DNA of 64,000 bases from NCBI GenBank assembly GCA_946554445.1, contig CAMNSD010000007.1, positions 1 to 64,000 of the forward strand, written 5' to 3'. The number at the start of each line of letters is the position of its first letter. Position 1 is the stretch's first letter. The notes under the pieces were generated by a model. The model was not told the DNA's origin. It saw nothing but the letters and a program-made list of their open reading frames with translations, and ran no database searches. Made by a program: the position numbers and the translations under genes. Of this stretch, positions 54,792 to 63,399 are shown one piece after another. The stretch is from an uncultured Lachnospiraceae bacterium. Lineage in GTDB: Bacteria; Bacillota; Clostridia; Lachnospirales; Lachnospiraceae.

Positions 54792-56348
54792 TTATCTTTT
54801 CAGACCTGGAATCTTCCCGGCCACTACATTCCACAGATACGAAAATTCATCCGTCCTGTGAAATACTAACAAAAATACCACATTATACAATATTGTTATG
54901 ATCAACACCATGGCCGCGAAGGTGAAGATTGTCACCTGACACATGATCGCACGGCGAACAGGAATCATCACCAACGCCACAGCTAGAATCACCGCCATAT
55001 ACTTGCCTGAATCCAGAAAATAGGACCAGGCTTTCCGGTCAAAACACACCCGGTAAATAATCACAGGACGAATCAGATTTGCCAGGATTCCCGACACCAA
55101 CGTACCCACATATACTCCGGCCACACCCATTCTCTGTACCAGAACAATGGAAATCACCAGATTGATCCCGCCCTGTATCAACGGCAGATAGCGGTCCTGT
55201 TCAAACAATCCTGAGGCAATCTTAAAGTTAAGCAGAACAGTACGGCCGCCTTTTAAATAAAAATCCACCACCAGAAGCGTTACTGTCAACTCACTGACAA
55301 TCCAACTTTCGTCCAGCCATACCCCGCCAATCAACGGCGTAAGCAAATGCCAGAAGCCCACCGCTCCCAAGCCAAACAGCCAGCAGGCAAAGAAACGGTA
55401 GACCTTAAAAAGCTGGTACTGTCTCTCTTTGGATTCCGTAGCCACCAGGTTGCCAAAACCGGAAATCACAGAGTCAAAGATAATATTTACAAAATTTCCC
55501 ACATAAGTGATGATATAAACATAGTTGTCCACCACCGCAGAAGTGTCCACATTGACAAACGAGGCAATAATGATCTTATCCGTCTGCAGTCTCGCCACGT
55601 CGCCGATCTTGTGGCAGATAAGCGCCTTCGTCTTGGTAGCAACCACCTGCGTATCCTCTTTACTCAGCTTCTCCACATTCTTATCCTTCAAATATGGATA
55701 CATCCTGCCCAGATATACGCTCACAAAAATCTTCTGCAAAAGTTCCACCAGCGACTGTGTCAACAGATAAAACAGAAAATTTTTGGTCACTAACAACGTC
55801 ACGATCTGTACCAAGGTGACAACGATCTTGGTGACTGTGGTGATGTTGGTCTGGATATAGTTTTTCTGTTCCGCATTGACAAGACTGTATTTATAAGTCA
55901 CAAAATAGCTGATGACCGTGTTGAACAGAAAGATATAATAATATATCGTCAGTTCCCGTATGGAGAGACTGCCTGGGTTTTTGAGAATATATTTCAGAAA
56001 AGGAGTGATTGCGATTCCAAGCACCGTGATCACACCGGCAATGGAAAGATATGCCCTCTTATAAAACTGCATGTAAGATTTGATCTTCTCGCGGTCGCCC
56101 TGCGCCACCGGCTTATAAAGACTGTAATTGAGCGCTGTGCCGATTCCCATCTCCGTCAGGGACAATACGCTCAGCACATCGGTATAGATGCCGTTAACGC
56201 CCAGAAGTGTCCTGCCCAGCATCCGGATAAAAATGTCCCTTAGCAGGAAATTCATCAGTATGATCACAATATTACTGACAAACCCGAATATGATATTTTT
56301 CCTGGCCTGTTGTATTCTGCCCATATCAAGATTCTCATTCATTTCCAT
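54792..56348 (-). CDS. Wzx-type oligosaccharide flippase
   Basis: 518 residues with about twelve hydrophobic segments from FGFVSNIVIILMNFLLRDIF onward, including the typical polysaccharide-flippase start (helix, then MLGRTLLGVNGIYTDVLSVLSL). Moves undecaprenyl-linked repeat units across the membrane for the polymerase. ATG 56348 (or 56342) is preferred; the frame extends only to a TTG at 56372. Confidence 0.85.
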   Translation of the reverse strand: MEMNENLDMGRIQQARKNIIFGFVSNIVIILMNFLLRDIFIRMLGRTLLGVNGIYTDVLSVLSLTEMGIGTALNYSLYKPVAQGDREKIKSYMQFYKRAYLSIAGVITVLGIAITPFLKYILKNPGSLSIRELTIYYYIFLFNTVISYFVTYKYSLVNAEQKNYIQTNITTVTKIVVTLVQIVTLLVTKNFLFYLLTQSLVELLQKIFVSVYLGRMYPYLKDKNVEKLSKEDTQVVATKTKALICHKIGDVARLQTDKIIIASFVNVDTSAVVDNYVYIITYVGNFVNIIFDSVISGFGNLVATESKERQYQLFKVYRFFACWLFGLGAVGFWHLLTPLIGGVWLDESWIVSELTVTLLVVDFYLKGGRTVLLNFKIASGLFEQDRYLPLIQGGINLVISIVLVQRMGVAGVYVGTLVSGILANLIRPVIIYRVCFDRKAWSYFLDSGKYMAVILAVALVMIPVRRAIMCQVTIFTFAAMVLIITILYNVVFLLVFHRTDEFSYLWNVVAGKIPGLKR

Positions 56349-56372
56349 GCCGCTTCTTACGGCATAATACAA

Positions 56373-57560
56373 TTAATGTGCTGATTCCCAAAGCTTACGG
56401 ATTTCATTCCCCGCTTCCCCGGCTTTCCGACAGTATGCAGGCATAATCTCCATAAGCCGCCCGCGGATCTCCTCTTCCCGCGCCATCATCCAGTCATAAG
56501 CGCCAATCAATTCCTCCGGATCCGATAAAGACTGCACCGGCAGCACATAATGCTCCTCCGTGCCGAACAGGTCCCTGGCAATCCCCCTGGCTTTGACGGA
56601 GTATCCCACCACTAACGTTGGTACCATGGAAGAATAGGCCGCTATGGTGGCATGTGTCCTGGCCCCGATAAATGCCCGGCACTTTGAGATGATGTATTTC
56701 AATCGCTGACAGGACATATCCTCGAAGAGAAGCACCCTCTCATTATCCCGATAGGTCTCATAAAGCTGTGCCAGAGTCTGTCTGTCATCGGTATGATACC
56801 ATATCACATGGGGAATCAAAGCAATTGAGTAACTACTGTTATTTAAAATATGATCCACCAGCCTTTGATAATTGGCAATGGTAATTCCCTTTACCGTCTC
56901 ATTTTCCACAACCATAGGACTGACATTGATGCCGATGGTCTCCTGTTCCCGGAATCCTGCCGGCAGCGCAAAAGCCTCCGGCTGCAGGGAAAAGGCCGGA
57001 TCCGGATACTGTTTCACATTTCCTGAAATTCCGGCGTCCTCTAAAGCCTGTGCGGTGATGGATTCCCGGGGCGTAATCAGCACATACCGCTTCAAATCCG
57101 CCACTACCTCCGAATCCTGCAGAAGTTCCGGCTCCAGGGAACACCCCCACAAAACTGTTTTCGCCCCTGCCCGACAGAAGGTACTGTTGGCCAGCATCGC
57201 CTCTTTTCTGGGTACTTCGTAACAGTACATGTCGCCCCCTATAGAGAGATAGAGAGGCGCCTGTTCTTTTCCCAATACCTCATGAAAACGGTAGCGCATA
57301 AAAGATTCCGGATCATGAAATATCTTACGCCAGGCATAATACCACACATGCGCTAGAAAATGCTCCGCAATCTTACGCTCCTGTAAAATATCACACAAAG
57401 ATGCCACTGAGTAGAGCCTGTCCTCCCGCTCACTGTTGGTCACCAACAGTTTTGGAATCTCCTTTATCATATGGCAGGTGCTGTTGACGATTGCCTCACA
57501 TCCATGATTGCCGCTGCCGCCATGCAAGTACATGACAAGTCTGTCATTTTTATATTCCAT
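56373..57560 (-). CDS. Polysaccharide pyruvyltransferase family protein
   Basis: 395 residues. LHGGSGNHGCEAIV at 13-26, LSIGGDMYCYE, ITPRESIT and FIGARTHATIAAYSSMVPTLVVGYSVKARG are the marks of the CsaB/WcaK family, which adds ketal pyruvate to sugars. Some relatives are glycosyltransferase-like, so the pyruvyl role is likely but not certain. Confidence 0.82.
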   Translation of the reverse strand: MEYKNDRLVMYLHGGSGNHGCEAIVNSTCHMIKEIPKLLVTNSEREDRLYSVASLCDILQERKIAEHFLAHVWYYAWRKIFHDPESFMRYRFHEVLGKEQAPLYLSIGGDMYCYEVPRKEAMLANSTFCRAGAKTVLWGCSLEPELLQDSEVVADLKRYVLITPRESITAQALEDAGISGNVKQYPDPAFSLQPEAFALPAGFREQETIGINVSPMVVENETVKGITIANYQRLVDHILNNSSYSIALIPHVIWYHTDDRQTLAQLYETYRDNERVLLFEDMSCQRLKYIISKCRAFIGARTHATIAAYSSMVPTLVVGYSVKARGIARDLFGTEEHYVLPVQSLSDPEELIGAYDWMMAREEEIRGRLMEIMPAYCRKAGEAGNEIRKLWESAH

Positions 57561-57596
57561 ATCTCTTTCCTTCTGACATATACATCTACACGCTAT

Positions 57597-59009
57597 CTAC
57601 TTGGAGCCTCTGCCTTTCAACACCGCCCCCACAGTTTTAAACAAAATTTTAATATCCAATCCAATAGACCAGTTGTCAATATACTCCAAATCAAGCCGCA
57701 CCACCTCGTCAAAATCAGAGATATCGCTGCGCCCGCTGATCTGCCACAAGCCGGTGAGCCCGGGCGTCATACTAATTCGCCGTCTATAGTGGGAATTATA
57801 CTGCTCAAATTCATCCTCTGTGGGTGGTCTTGTCCCCACCAGGCTCATATCGCCCCGCAGGATATTAAAAAACTGCGGCAGTTCATCAATGCTTGTCTTG
57901 CGAATGAACCTGCCCACTCTGGTAATCCGTGGATCGTTCTCCATCTTAAACATAAGGCCCTGCATTTCATTGGCCTTCTCCAGTTCCTTCTTGCGCGCTT
58001 CCGCGTCAATATACATGGAACGAAACTTATAAATCTTAAAACGGCGTCCGTTCTTACCGATTCTAGTCTGGGCAAAAAAGACAGGGCCCGGAGAATCCAC
58101 CTTGATTGCCAGTGCCACAAAAGGCATGAGCACGGCGGTAATCAGGATTCCCACCAGCCCGCCGGCTATATCCATCAGCCGTTTGAGTGTCATCCGGCGA
58201 TAGTCATAGTGGGTGATAGAATAAGTCATAACTGTGTAACCGGCAAAACTGTCCACCGTAATTTCCCGCTGACCGGCGTCTATGATATCAATATTGTAAT
58301 GACAGACCACGCCCATAGACTCCAGATCATATATGATATGCTTTACATACCGTTTATCCATATCTGGTAGATTGATGAACGCTTCATCCAGCGCCATCTG
58401 TCTGGCAAACGTCAGCACATCGGAACCATCGGCCAGCACCTCGATGCCATCCACGACCTTACCTTTCCGATCTTCGTCCACACAGGCCAGCGCCACGATC
58501 TCATAGTTGATATCCAAATGCTCCTTCAGCTGAGCAATCGTCTTGTCCATCACACTGTCCTTTGTAATGACCATGATCTTGACCAGGTTAGACTCGGAAG
58601 TCAGATACACCCGGAGAAACCGCTTCATAAAAAGACGTACCAACCAGACCACAAACACATCGAGCACCGCAAAATATCCCCATACCATTCGGGAAAAGGC
58701 TGCACCGCGCTGAAGCATGAACAGCACACTGGCCGCCGCCAGCACCATAAACAGGTTGAATTTCAGTACCGCCACAAACTCTACAAAGACGCCGCGTTCC
58801 AGAAAACTCCTGTTCCAGTCTAAAAGAAAACTGTATATCGTACAAAACAGCAGAAAGAACACACACACAAGCGCATGTACTTCCGGCTCCTGCACCCGGG
58901 CAAACTTCCCATAACGCAGAAGAATTGCCGCCACATATGCAATTATGATACAGAGCAGGTCTGAAAACAACAAACAATAACTCTCGATAATCTTTTTCTT
59001 CCGATTCAT
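57597..59009 (-). CDS. Initiating polyprenyl-phosphate sugar-phosphotransferase, WbaP/CpsE type
   Basis: 470 residues. Four to five helices at the N-terminus, a Rossmann-like middle part, then a helix and the catalytic domain: KRLMDIAGGLVGI, RIGKNGRRFKIYKFRSM, TSIDELPQFFNILRGDMSLVG with the catalytic Asp-Glu, and PGLTGLWQISGRS. It links the first sugar-phosphate (often Gal, Glc or GalNAc) to undecaprenyl phosphate and so starts the repeat unit. ATG 59009 begins the conserved part. A promoter candidate lies just upstream. Confidence 0.92.
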   Translation of the reverse strand: MNRKKKIIESYCLLFSDLLCIIIAYVAAILLRYGKFARVQEPEVHALVCVFFLLFCTIYSFLLDWNRSFLERGVFVEFVAVLKFNLFMVLAAASVLFMLQRGAAFSRMVWGYFAVLDVFVVWLVRLFMKRFLRVYLTSESNLVKIMVITKDSVMDKTIAQLKEHLDINYEIVALACVDEDRKGKVVDGIEVLADGSDVLTFARQMALDEAFINLPDMDKRYVKHIIYDLESMGVVCHYNIDIIDAGQREITVDSFAGYTVMTYSITHYDYRRMTLKRLMDIAGGLVGILITAVLMPFVALAIKVDSPGPVFFAQTRIGKNGRRFKIYKFRSMYIDAEARKKELEKANEMQGLMFKMENDPRITRVGRFIRKTSIDELPQFFNILRGDMSLVGTRPPTEDEFEQYNSHYRRRISMTPGLTGLWQISGRSDISDFDEVVRLDLEYIDNWSIGLDIKILFKTVGAVLKGRGSK

Positions 59010-59055
59010 GGTTCCGTACTCTTTCTTAAGGAAAATCTTAAGCAAAACTACATCT

Positions 59056-59082
59056 AATATAGCATACCATTTTTAGCGGCAA
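59056..59082 (-). promoter_or_regulatory. Candidate promoter before the initiating transferase
   Basis: Minus strand: TTGCCG (59077-59082), then TGC-TATATT (59056-59064). The -10 matches five of six with extended TG, but the spacer is 15, which is short. It lies in the 104-base gap before the start at 59009, rich in A+T. Confidence 0.4.
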
Positions 59083-59113
59083 TTTACCACTTTTTTCAAA
59101 TAATTAAAATTTT

Positions 59114-60025
59114 CTACGATATTTCCCCGGCCGGGGAGATCAGCACCCAGCCGGACCACAGTTTCTGCATCTGCTCCGGCACAAACACCTGGGTATTCTT
59201 GTGGATGGAAGGCCGTATCATAATCTTACCGGCATGAGCGTTCAGTCTCGCTCCCCAGAAGCTGAACGTGCTGTTGGCACAGATATTATGCCGGCAGCGG
59301 CTCATCAACATCATATCATAGAGGCTGTCCCCACCTTTATTCCAGTCAACAATCCGGTATTCCTTTCCCTGATACCTCGACCGCGCATAGTCACTGTCAT
59401 CAGAAAAGACATAGAATACCGGATCGGAAACTTTCTCTTTCAGATAGCTGACAGCCCTCTCATAATAGCTTTCCGTACAGATATTGCCGAACATCTCTGC
59501 ATTAGCTGCATCCAGATAATCACCCCGGCGGATATGAATGCTCACGGACTGCGTCTGCTCCATTTCTTCCACCATTGCCGCATTTCGGGGGTTATCACTG
59601 ACAGGGAAACGGATTTCAGACCGCAGCGTTTCCAGAATATCCGCGTAATAAGCTTCACAGGCCCAGTATCCTGCCAAGTATTTACCGTCCCAGCCAAATA
59701 TCTCCGGATGGTACATCCCTGTCTCCTCAAAGACAGGAACAAAAGCCGGGTTCATCCTCCTTCTTACCTTCTCCCAAAGGCCTGCCTGTTCCTCGTAGCG
59801 TCTGCCCAAAAGAGAACGTACTTCCTCTGGGGAGGCAGTTTTTATGGACAAGCCCTCAAAGCGGTTCAGCTCCAAAGGTCTGGGAGCCTGCATCTTCTCC
59901 TGCACTGTATCCGCAAACCAAGAGGTATCCAATCTGGCTTCTTTTCCCAGTATTTCTAATTTTCGATACAGGGCGTACTGTTGCAGCTGATTTCCCAGCC
60001 CACCCATCAGTCTTACAATGATCAT
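59114..60025 (-). CDS. GT11 alpha-1,2-fucosyltransferase-like, copy 2
   Basis: 303 residues: MIIVRLMGGLGNQLQQYALY start, SIHIRRGDYLDA near residue 170 and CANSTFSFWGARLNA. Same family as the gene at 17536 but clearly different in sequence. Predicted GDP-fucose donor. Confidence 0.88.
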   Translation of the reverse strand: MIIVRLMGGLGNQLQQYALYRKLEILGKEARLDTSWFADTVQEKMQAPRPLELNRFEGLSIKTASPEEVRSLLGRRYEEQAGLWEKVRRRMNPAFVPVFEETGMYHPEIFGWDGKYLAGYWACEAYYADILETLRSEIRFPVSDNPRNAAMVEEMEQTQSVSIHIRRGDYLDAANAEMFGNICTESYYERAVSYLKEKVSDPVFYVFSDDSDYARSRYQGKEYRIVDWNKGGDSLYDMMLMSRCRHNICANSTFSFWGARLNAHAGKIMIRPSIHKNTQVFVPEQMQKLWSGWVLISPAGEIS

Positions 60026-60028
60026 CGC

Positions 60029-61057
60029 TCACCGTTTCTTTCTGTCATACAGGCGGAAGGCCATTCGCAAAAGGACCGGCAGAATCCCGCCCGGATGTTT
60101 CGCCGCCAGATACAACAAAGTGTCTGCCTTGCCGTTAACCGACAGGACAGTATTCTGAAACCGCTCCCGGTTCTCATCGGAACCGAAGATTTCCCGGATT
60201 CTCTTCCTATATCCGGAATCCGGATTGCGGAGTTCATTCTTCATCACATACAGGAGCATATAGCAGCATTCACGGTTCACTGCCTGCTCCCCGCCCGGCA
60301 CCTGCTTATCTATGGCCACCCGCATCATGCACGCTATCACCCTCTGCAAGCTGTCGTAGATGCCTTTATCATAACGATGTATCATAGAACTCTCCACATA
60401 ACGGTAATGATAATAAAGAGCGTCTTCCATGACCACAATCCGGGTGCTGTTCAGCATGGCCGGATACATCATATTGGAATCTTCCGCAAACCGTACCCGA
60501 TAATCATAATATTTCTCATTCCCTTCAAAGACTGATTTACTACACAGCTTCATACAGCGGGACATGGGCAGGATTCTCTGCTGCCGGCCAACCAACTGCT
60601 GCTTCACTTCTGTTTCCAGTTTTGCTCCCTCGTAGACACCGGGAGCAAGCGCACTATACACTGGCTCTGTCTTTTTCAGCTTTTCCCGTAGATGGTTACA
60701 ACAGACAATCTCTCCCAGCTGTCCGGTCAGATGCGCCGCCATCCCGGTAAGAGTTTCCGGTTCCACATAGTCATCGCTGTCCACAAACATATAATAATCG
60801 CCGGAAGCCGCGTTCATGCCCGCCACACAAGCTGAACCCGGCCCCCCATTCTCCTTATGAACGACACGTACCCTCGCATCCTGTCGGCCATATTCATCAC
60901 AGATATGTCCGCTGGTATCCGTGGAGGCATCGTCCACAAGGATTACCTCCAGATTCTGATAGGTCTGCGTTAAGACGCTGTCCACGCACTCTTGCAGGTA
61001 GGTTTCCGTATTATAAACCGGCACGATTATACTGATTTTGTAGGGTTCTTTGGGCAT
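60029..61057 (-). CDS. GT2 glycosyltransferase
   Basis: 342 residues. ISIIVPVYNTETYLQECVDS, VILVDDASTD and YYMFVDSDDYVEPETL (metal motif) show a GT-A family 2 enzyme. Two short helical stretches near the end but no clear anchor. Three bases before the GT11 gene. The structured element at 61122 precedes it. Confidence 0.87.
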   Translation of the reverse strand: MPKEPYKISIIVPVYNTETYLQECVDSVLTQTYQNLEVILVDDASTDTSGHICDEYGRQDARVRVVHKENGGPGSACVAGMNAASGDYYMFVDSDDYVEPETLTGMAAHLTGQLGEIVCCNHLREKLKKTEPVYSALAPGVYEGAKLETEVKQQLVGRQQRILPMSRCMKLCSKSVFEGNEKYYDYRVRFAEDSNMMYPAMLNSTRIVVMEDALYYHYRYVESSMIHRYDKGIYDSLQRVIACMMRVAIDKQVPGGEQAVNRECCYMLLYVMKNELRNPDSGYRKRIREIFGSDENRERFQNTVLSVNGKADTLLYLAAKHPGGILPVLLRMAFRLYDRKKR

Positions 61058-61121
61058 TTGTTCCTCCGTTCTGAATGATGTTATTTTCTAGTTCTCTTCA
61101 TATGTTAGGCTGAATTGACGC

Positions 61122-61255
61122 CGAAGCAGATGGAGAATTCTCCGTCAGCCCGCTCTCGCTCCTTTCGCAGCACAGCGGACACTAAGTTCGTGAAAAACCT
61201 CACTAAGTGCCGGTGCTGCTCTAGGGCTTCCTTGAGAATTTTCCATCTGTTCCGG
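61122..61255. repeat. Structured intergenic element with nested inverted repeats
   Basis: Outer arms CAGATGGAGAATTCTC (61127-61142) and GAGAATTTTCCATCTG (61234-61249) pair with one mismatch, and flanking GCCG/CGGC extends the stem. Inside, GCAGCAC (61167-61173) pairs with GTGCTGC (61213-61219), enclosing two direct CACTAAGT copies. A 63-codon frame exists on the minus strand but has no ribosome site and looks accidental. Likely an RNA structure or a dispersed miniature element. Confidence 0.55.
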
Positions 61256-61285
61256 CTGGTTATTGGCATGAACATGTAAAAGTAA

Positions 61286-62356
61286 TTATTTTCCACTTCT
61301 TTTGACTGCCTGTAGTATACGATACAGGCATATATACAGCCTTGGCAGATGACAGAAGAGTGACGCTTTCAGCTGGTATCCTTTCGGCAGATATGCGGCG
61401 TTTCCTGGCACCTGCATCTGTTGTTGCAGTTTTCTTTGGCATTGTGTAAGATAGTCTTTTGCTTTTCGTCGTTCCTGTGCCGTGCACAAGGCTATTTTAC
61501 TCGCCGTGAGCATAACGCCCGTTATGATTTTGGCCGCCGTCTGTGGTCTGAGTGTCTCGTCTATCTTTAATATTTTCTCCTGTGCCATCTCCCAACACCG
61601 GATCTGATCCATATAAGAGGGGGTAAAGGGCCGTTGCATCACTCCGCCGGGATTTTGATAATATCCGTATCCTGGATAGGCCGTCTCCACAGCTTTGTGC
61701 AAATAGGGCAGGATATCTACCAGAAAAAGCATGTCCTCCCCCACGGTAAGTCCTTCCCGGAACCTTACTTTATCAATCAATTGTCTACGATAAAGTTTGC
61801 TCCAGCACCGGCAGTTGTCTCGCAGAATGCTTTCTTTCAGATATTGCCGGCTGTCATACAGGTGCTCAGATTTCACGGATTCACGCTCGTCTGCATCCGG
61901 CATCCCTGCGCTTGCGTCTTCCGCTGCCGGAACACCATCCCCCTGCTCCATACTTTGCCGGATAGACTTCCACGCTTCCTCCGTACTCCATGTCCGGAAC
62001 CGGCAGCCCGCCAGGTCGCTGTCCGTGGCCGTGATCCTCTCATACAGATGCTGCAGCATACCGGGGCACAGCCTGTCATCTGCGTCCACAAAGGTCACAT
62101 ACGCGCCTTTCGACTGTTCTATGGCATAATTGCGCGCCGCAGAGACGCCCTGATCCGCCAGCGTAAACACTACAATGTTCCCATACTTTTCCTGCAGGCC
62201 GGCACAGATTTCCCCGGTCCGGTCTGTGGAACCATCATTGACGATCAGGATTTCCAGATTGTCATAGGACTGTCCCGCAAGGCTGTCTATGCAGTTTTCC
62301 AGATAAGCCTGTCCGTTGTGGACGGGCACGATCACACTGATCAGCTCACTCTTCAT
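61286..62356 (-). CDS. GT2 glycosyltransferase
   Basis: 356 residues. ISVIVPVHNGQAYLENCIDS, LIVNDGSTD and YVTFVDADDRLCP form the GT2 core. Paralogue-like to the gene at 60029. It overlaps the following GT4's stop by four bases. Confidence 0.87.
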   Translation of the reverse strand: MKSELISVIVPVHNGQAYLENCIDSLAGQSYDNLEILIVNDGSTDRTGEICAGLQEKYGNIVVFTLADQGVSAARNYAIEQSKGAYVTFVDADDRLCPGMLQHLYERITATDSDLAGCRFRTWSTEEAWKSIRQSMEQGDGVPAAEDASAGMPDADERESVKSEHLYDSRQYLKESILRDNCRCWSKLYRRQLIDKVRFREGLTVGEDMLFLVDILPYLHKAVETAYPGYGYYQNPGGVMQRPFTPSYMDQIRCWEMAQEKILKIDETLRPQTAAKIITGVMLTASKIALCTAQERRKAKDYLTQCQRKLQQQMQVPGNAAYLPKGYQLKASLFCHLPRLYICLYRILQAVKRSGK

Positions 62357-63399
62357 GCGTTAAGCACCTTTTCATATATCCCAAGCAGGGTTTCCATATT
62401 CTGCTCTATCCCAAATTCTGCAGCCACTTTCTTACGCGCAGCATCGCCAAGACTTCTGCACAGATTCTCGTCCTCCAGCAGTCGTTCCAATCCCACCTGC
62501 AGCGCCGGCGCATCTTTCACGGGCACCAGAAGCCCTGTCTCTTCCGGCCGTATCATCTGGGGAATCCCCCCGGTATCTGTGGCCACAATGCCACAGTAGT
62601 GAGCCATAGCTTCCAGAAGCGATACGGACTGTCCTTCAAAATATGACGGAAGTGTCAGAATCCTGCAATGCCGCAGCCACTTGACTTTCTCTTCCCCGCT
62701 CACCCAGCCCAGCCAGGTGACATGCTCCTTGTCCTGTTCCGCCTCTTTTTTCAGCTGTTCATCTTCCCAGATGCCGCCCAGATAGAGATGAAAGTCTGGG
62801 AATAGCCGAGCAAGTGCCGGCACACAGGCGAGCAGTTCCCTAATACCCTTCTCCCGGCACAGCCGCCCTAAGAACAACACGTCATGATTGGCATAGTCTT
62901 TTGCAAAGGCTTCGGGAATGGCGATGGAATCGGGCAGTACCGTAATCCGTTCCCGGCCGATCAATTCCCCGAAAAAGTCCTTCCAGGCCGGCGCCAGCAC
63001 CAGAAAGGCGTCCCCCATGGATAGCACCCGCCTGATCCGCTCCTGACTCCTCTCGTTCTGTTCTTTCCGGTAAAACGTCTCAAAATCCCCGCCATGCTGG
63101 TGGATGACAATCTTTTTATGAAATCGTTTCGCCGTCCTGATAAAAAGACTCTTACGCCGGTAACTGTTATCCGAAGCCACGTTCACATGTACGATGTCAT
63201 AGCAGGGAAGCGCCAGCAGGAAACACAGATAGGCCGCCGCCGCCTGAAGCAGCTTGCGGAACTTTCCGCCCTCCACCATAGTACCTATATAACGCAGCTT
63301 TATTTTCTGATCTAATCCGGCTTCATAATAATTATTCACCACACCGGAAATACCGCCGTGCACCCGACGGGCCGGACCGATCATCAGCACGCGCATCAT
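62353..63399 (-). CDS. GT4 glycosyltransferase
   Basis: 348 residues. VLMIGPARRVHGGISGVVNN start, IHQHGGDFETFY, VLFLGRLCREKGIRELLACV and SYFEGQSVSLLEAMAHYCGIVATDTGG with the EX7E pair. Its start overlaps the stop of the partial membrane protein. Confidence 0.87.
   Translation of the reverse strand: MMRVLMIGPARRVHGGISGVVNNYYEAGLDQKIKLRYIGTMVEGGKFRKLLQAAAAYLCFLLALPCYDIVHVNVASDNSYRRKSLFIRTAKRFHKKIVIHQHGGDFETFYRKEQNERSQERIRRVLSMGDAFLVLAPAWKDFFGELIGRERITVLPDSIAIPEAFAKDYANHDVLFLGRLCREKGIRELLACVPALARLFPDFHLYLGGIWEDEQLKKEAEQDKEHVTWLGWVSGEEKVKWLRHCRILTLPSYFEGQSVSLLEAMAHYCGIVATDTGGIPQMIRPEETGLLVPVKDAPALQVGLERLLEDENLCRSLGDAARKKVAAEFGIEQNMETLLGIYEKVLNA

Noticed and set aside
61105..61296. 63-codon frame on the minus strand between the two GT2 genes
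   Set aside because: It is made of the nested inverted repeats, lacks a ribosome site and overlaps the next gene end; better explained as a structured element.
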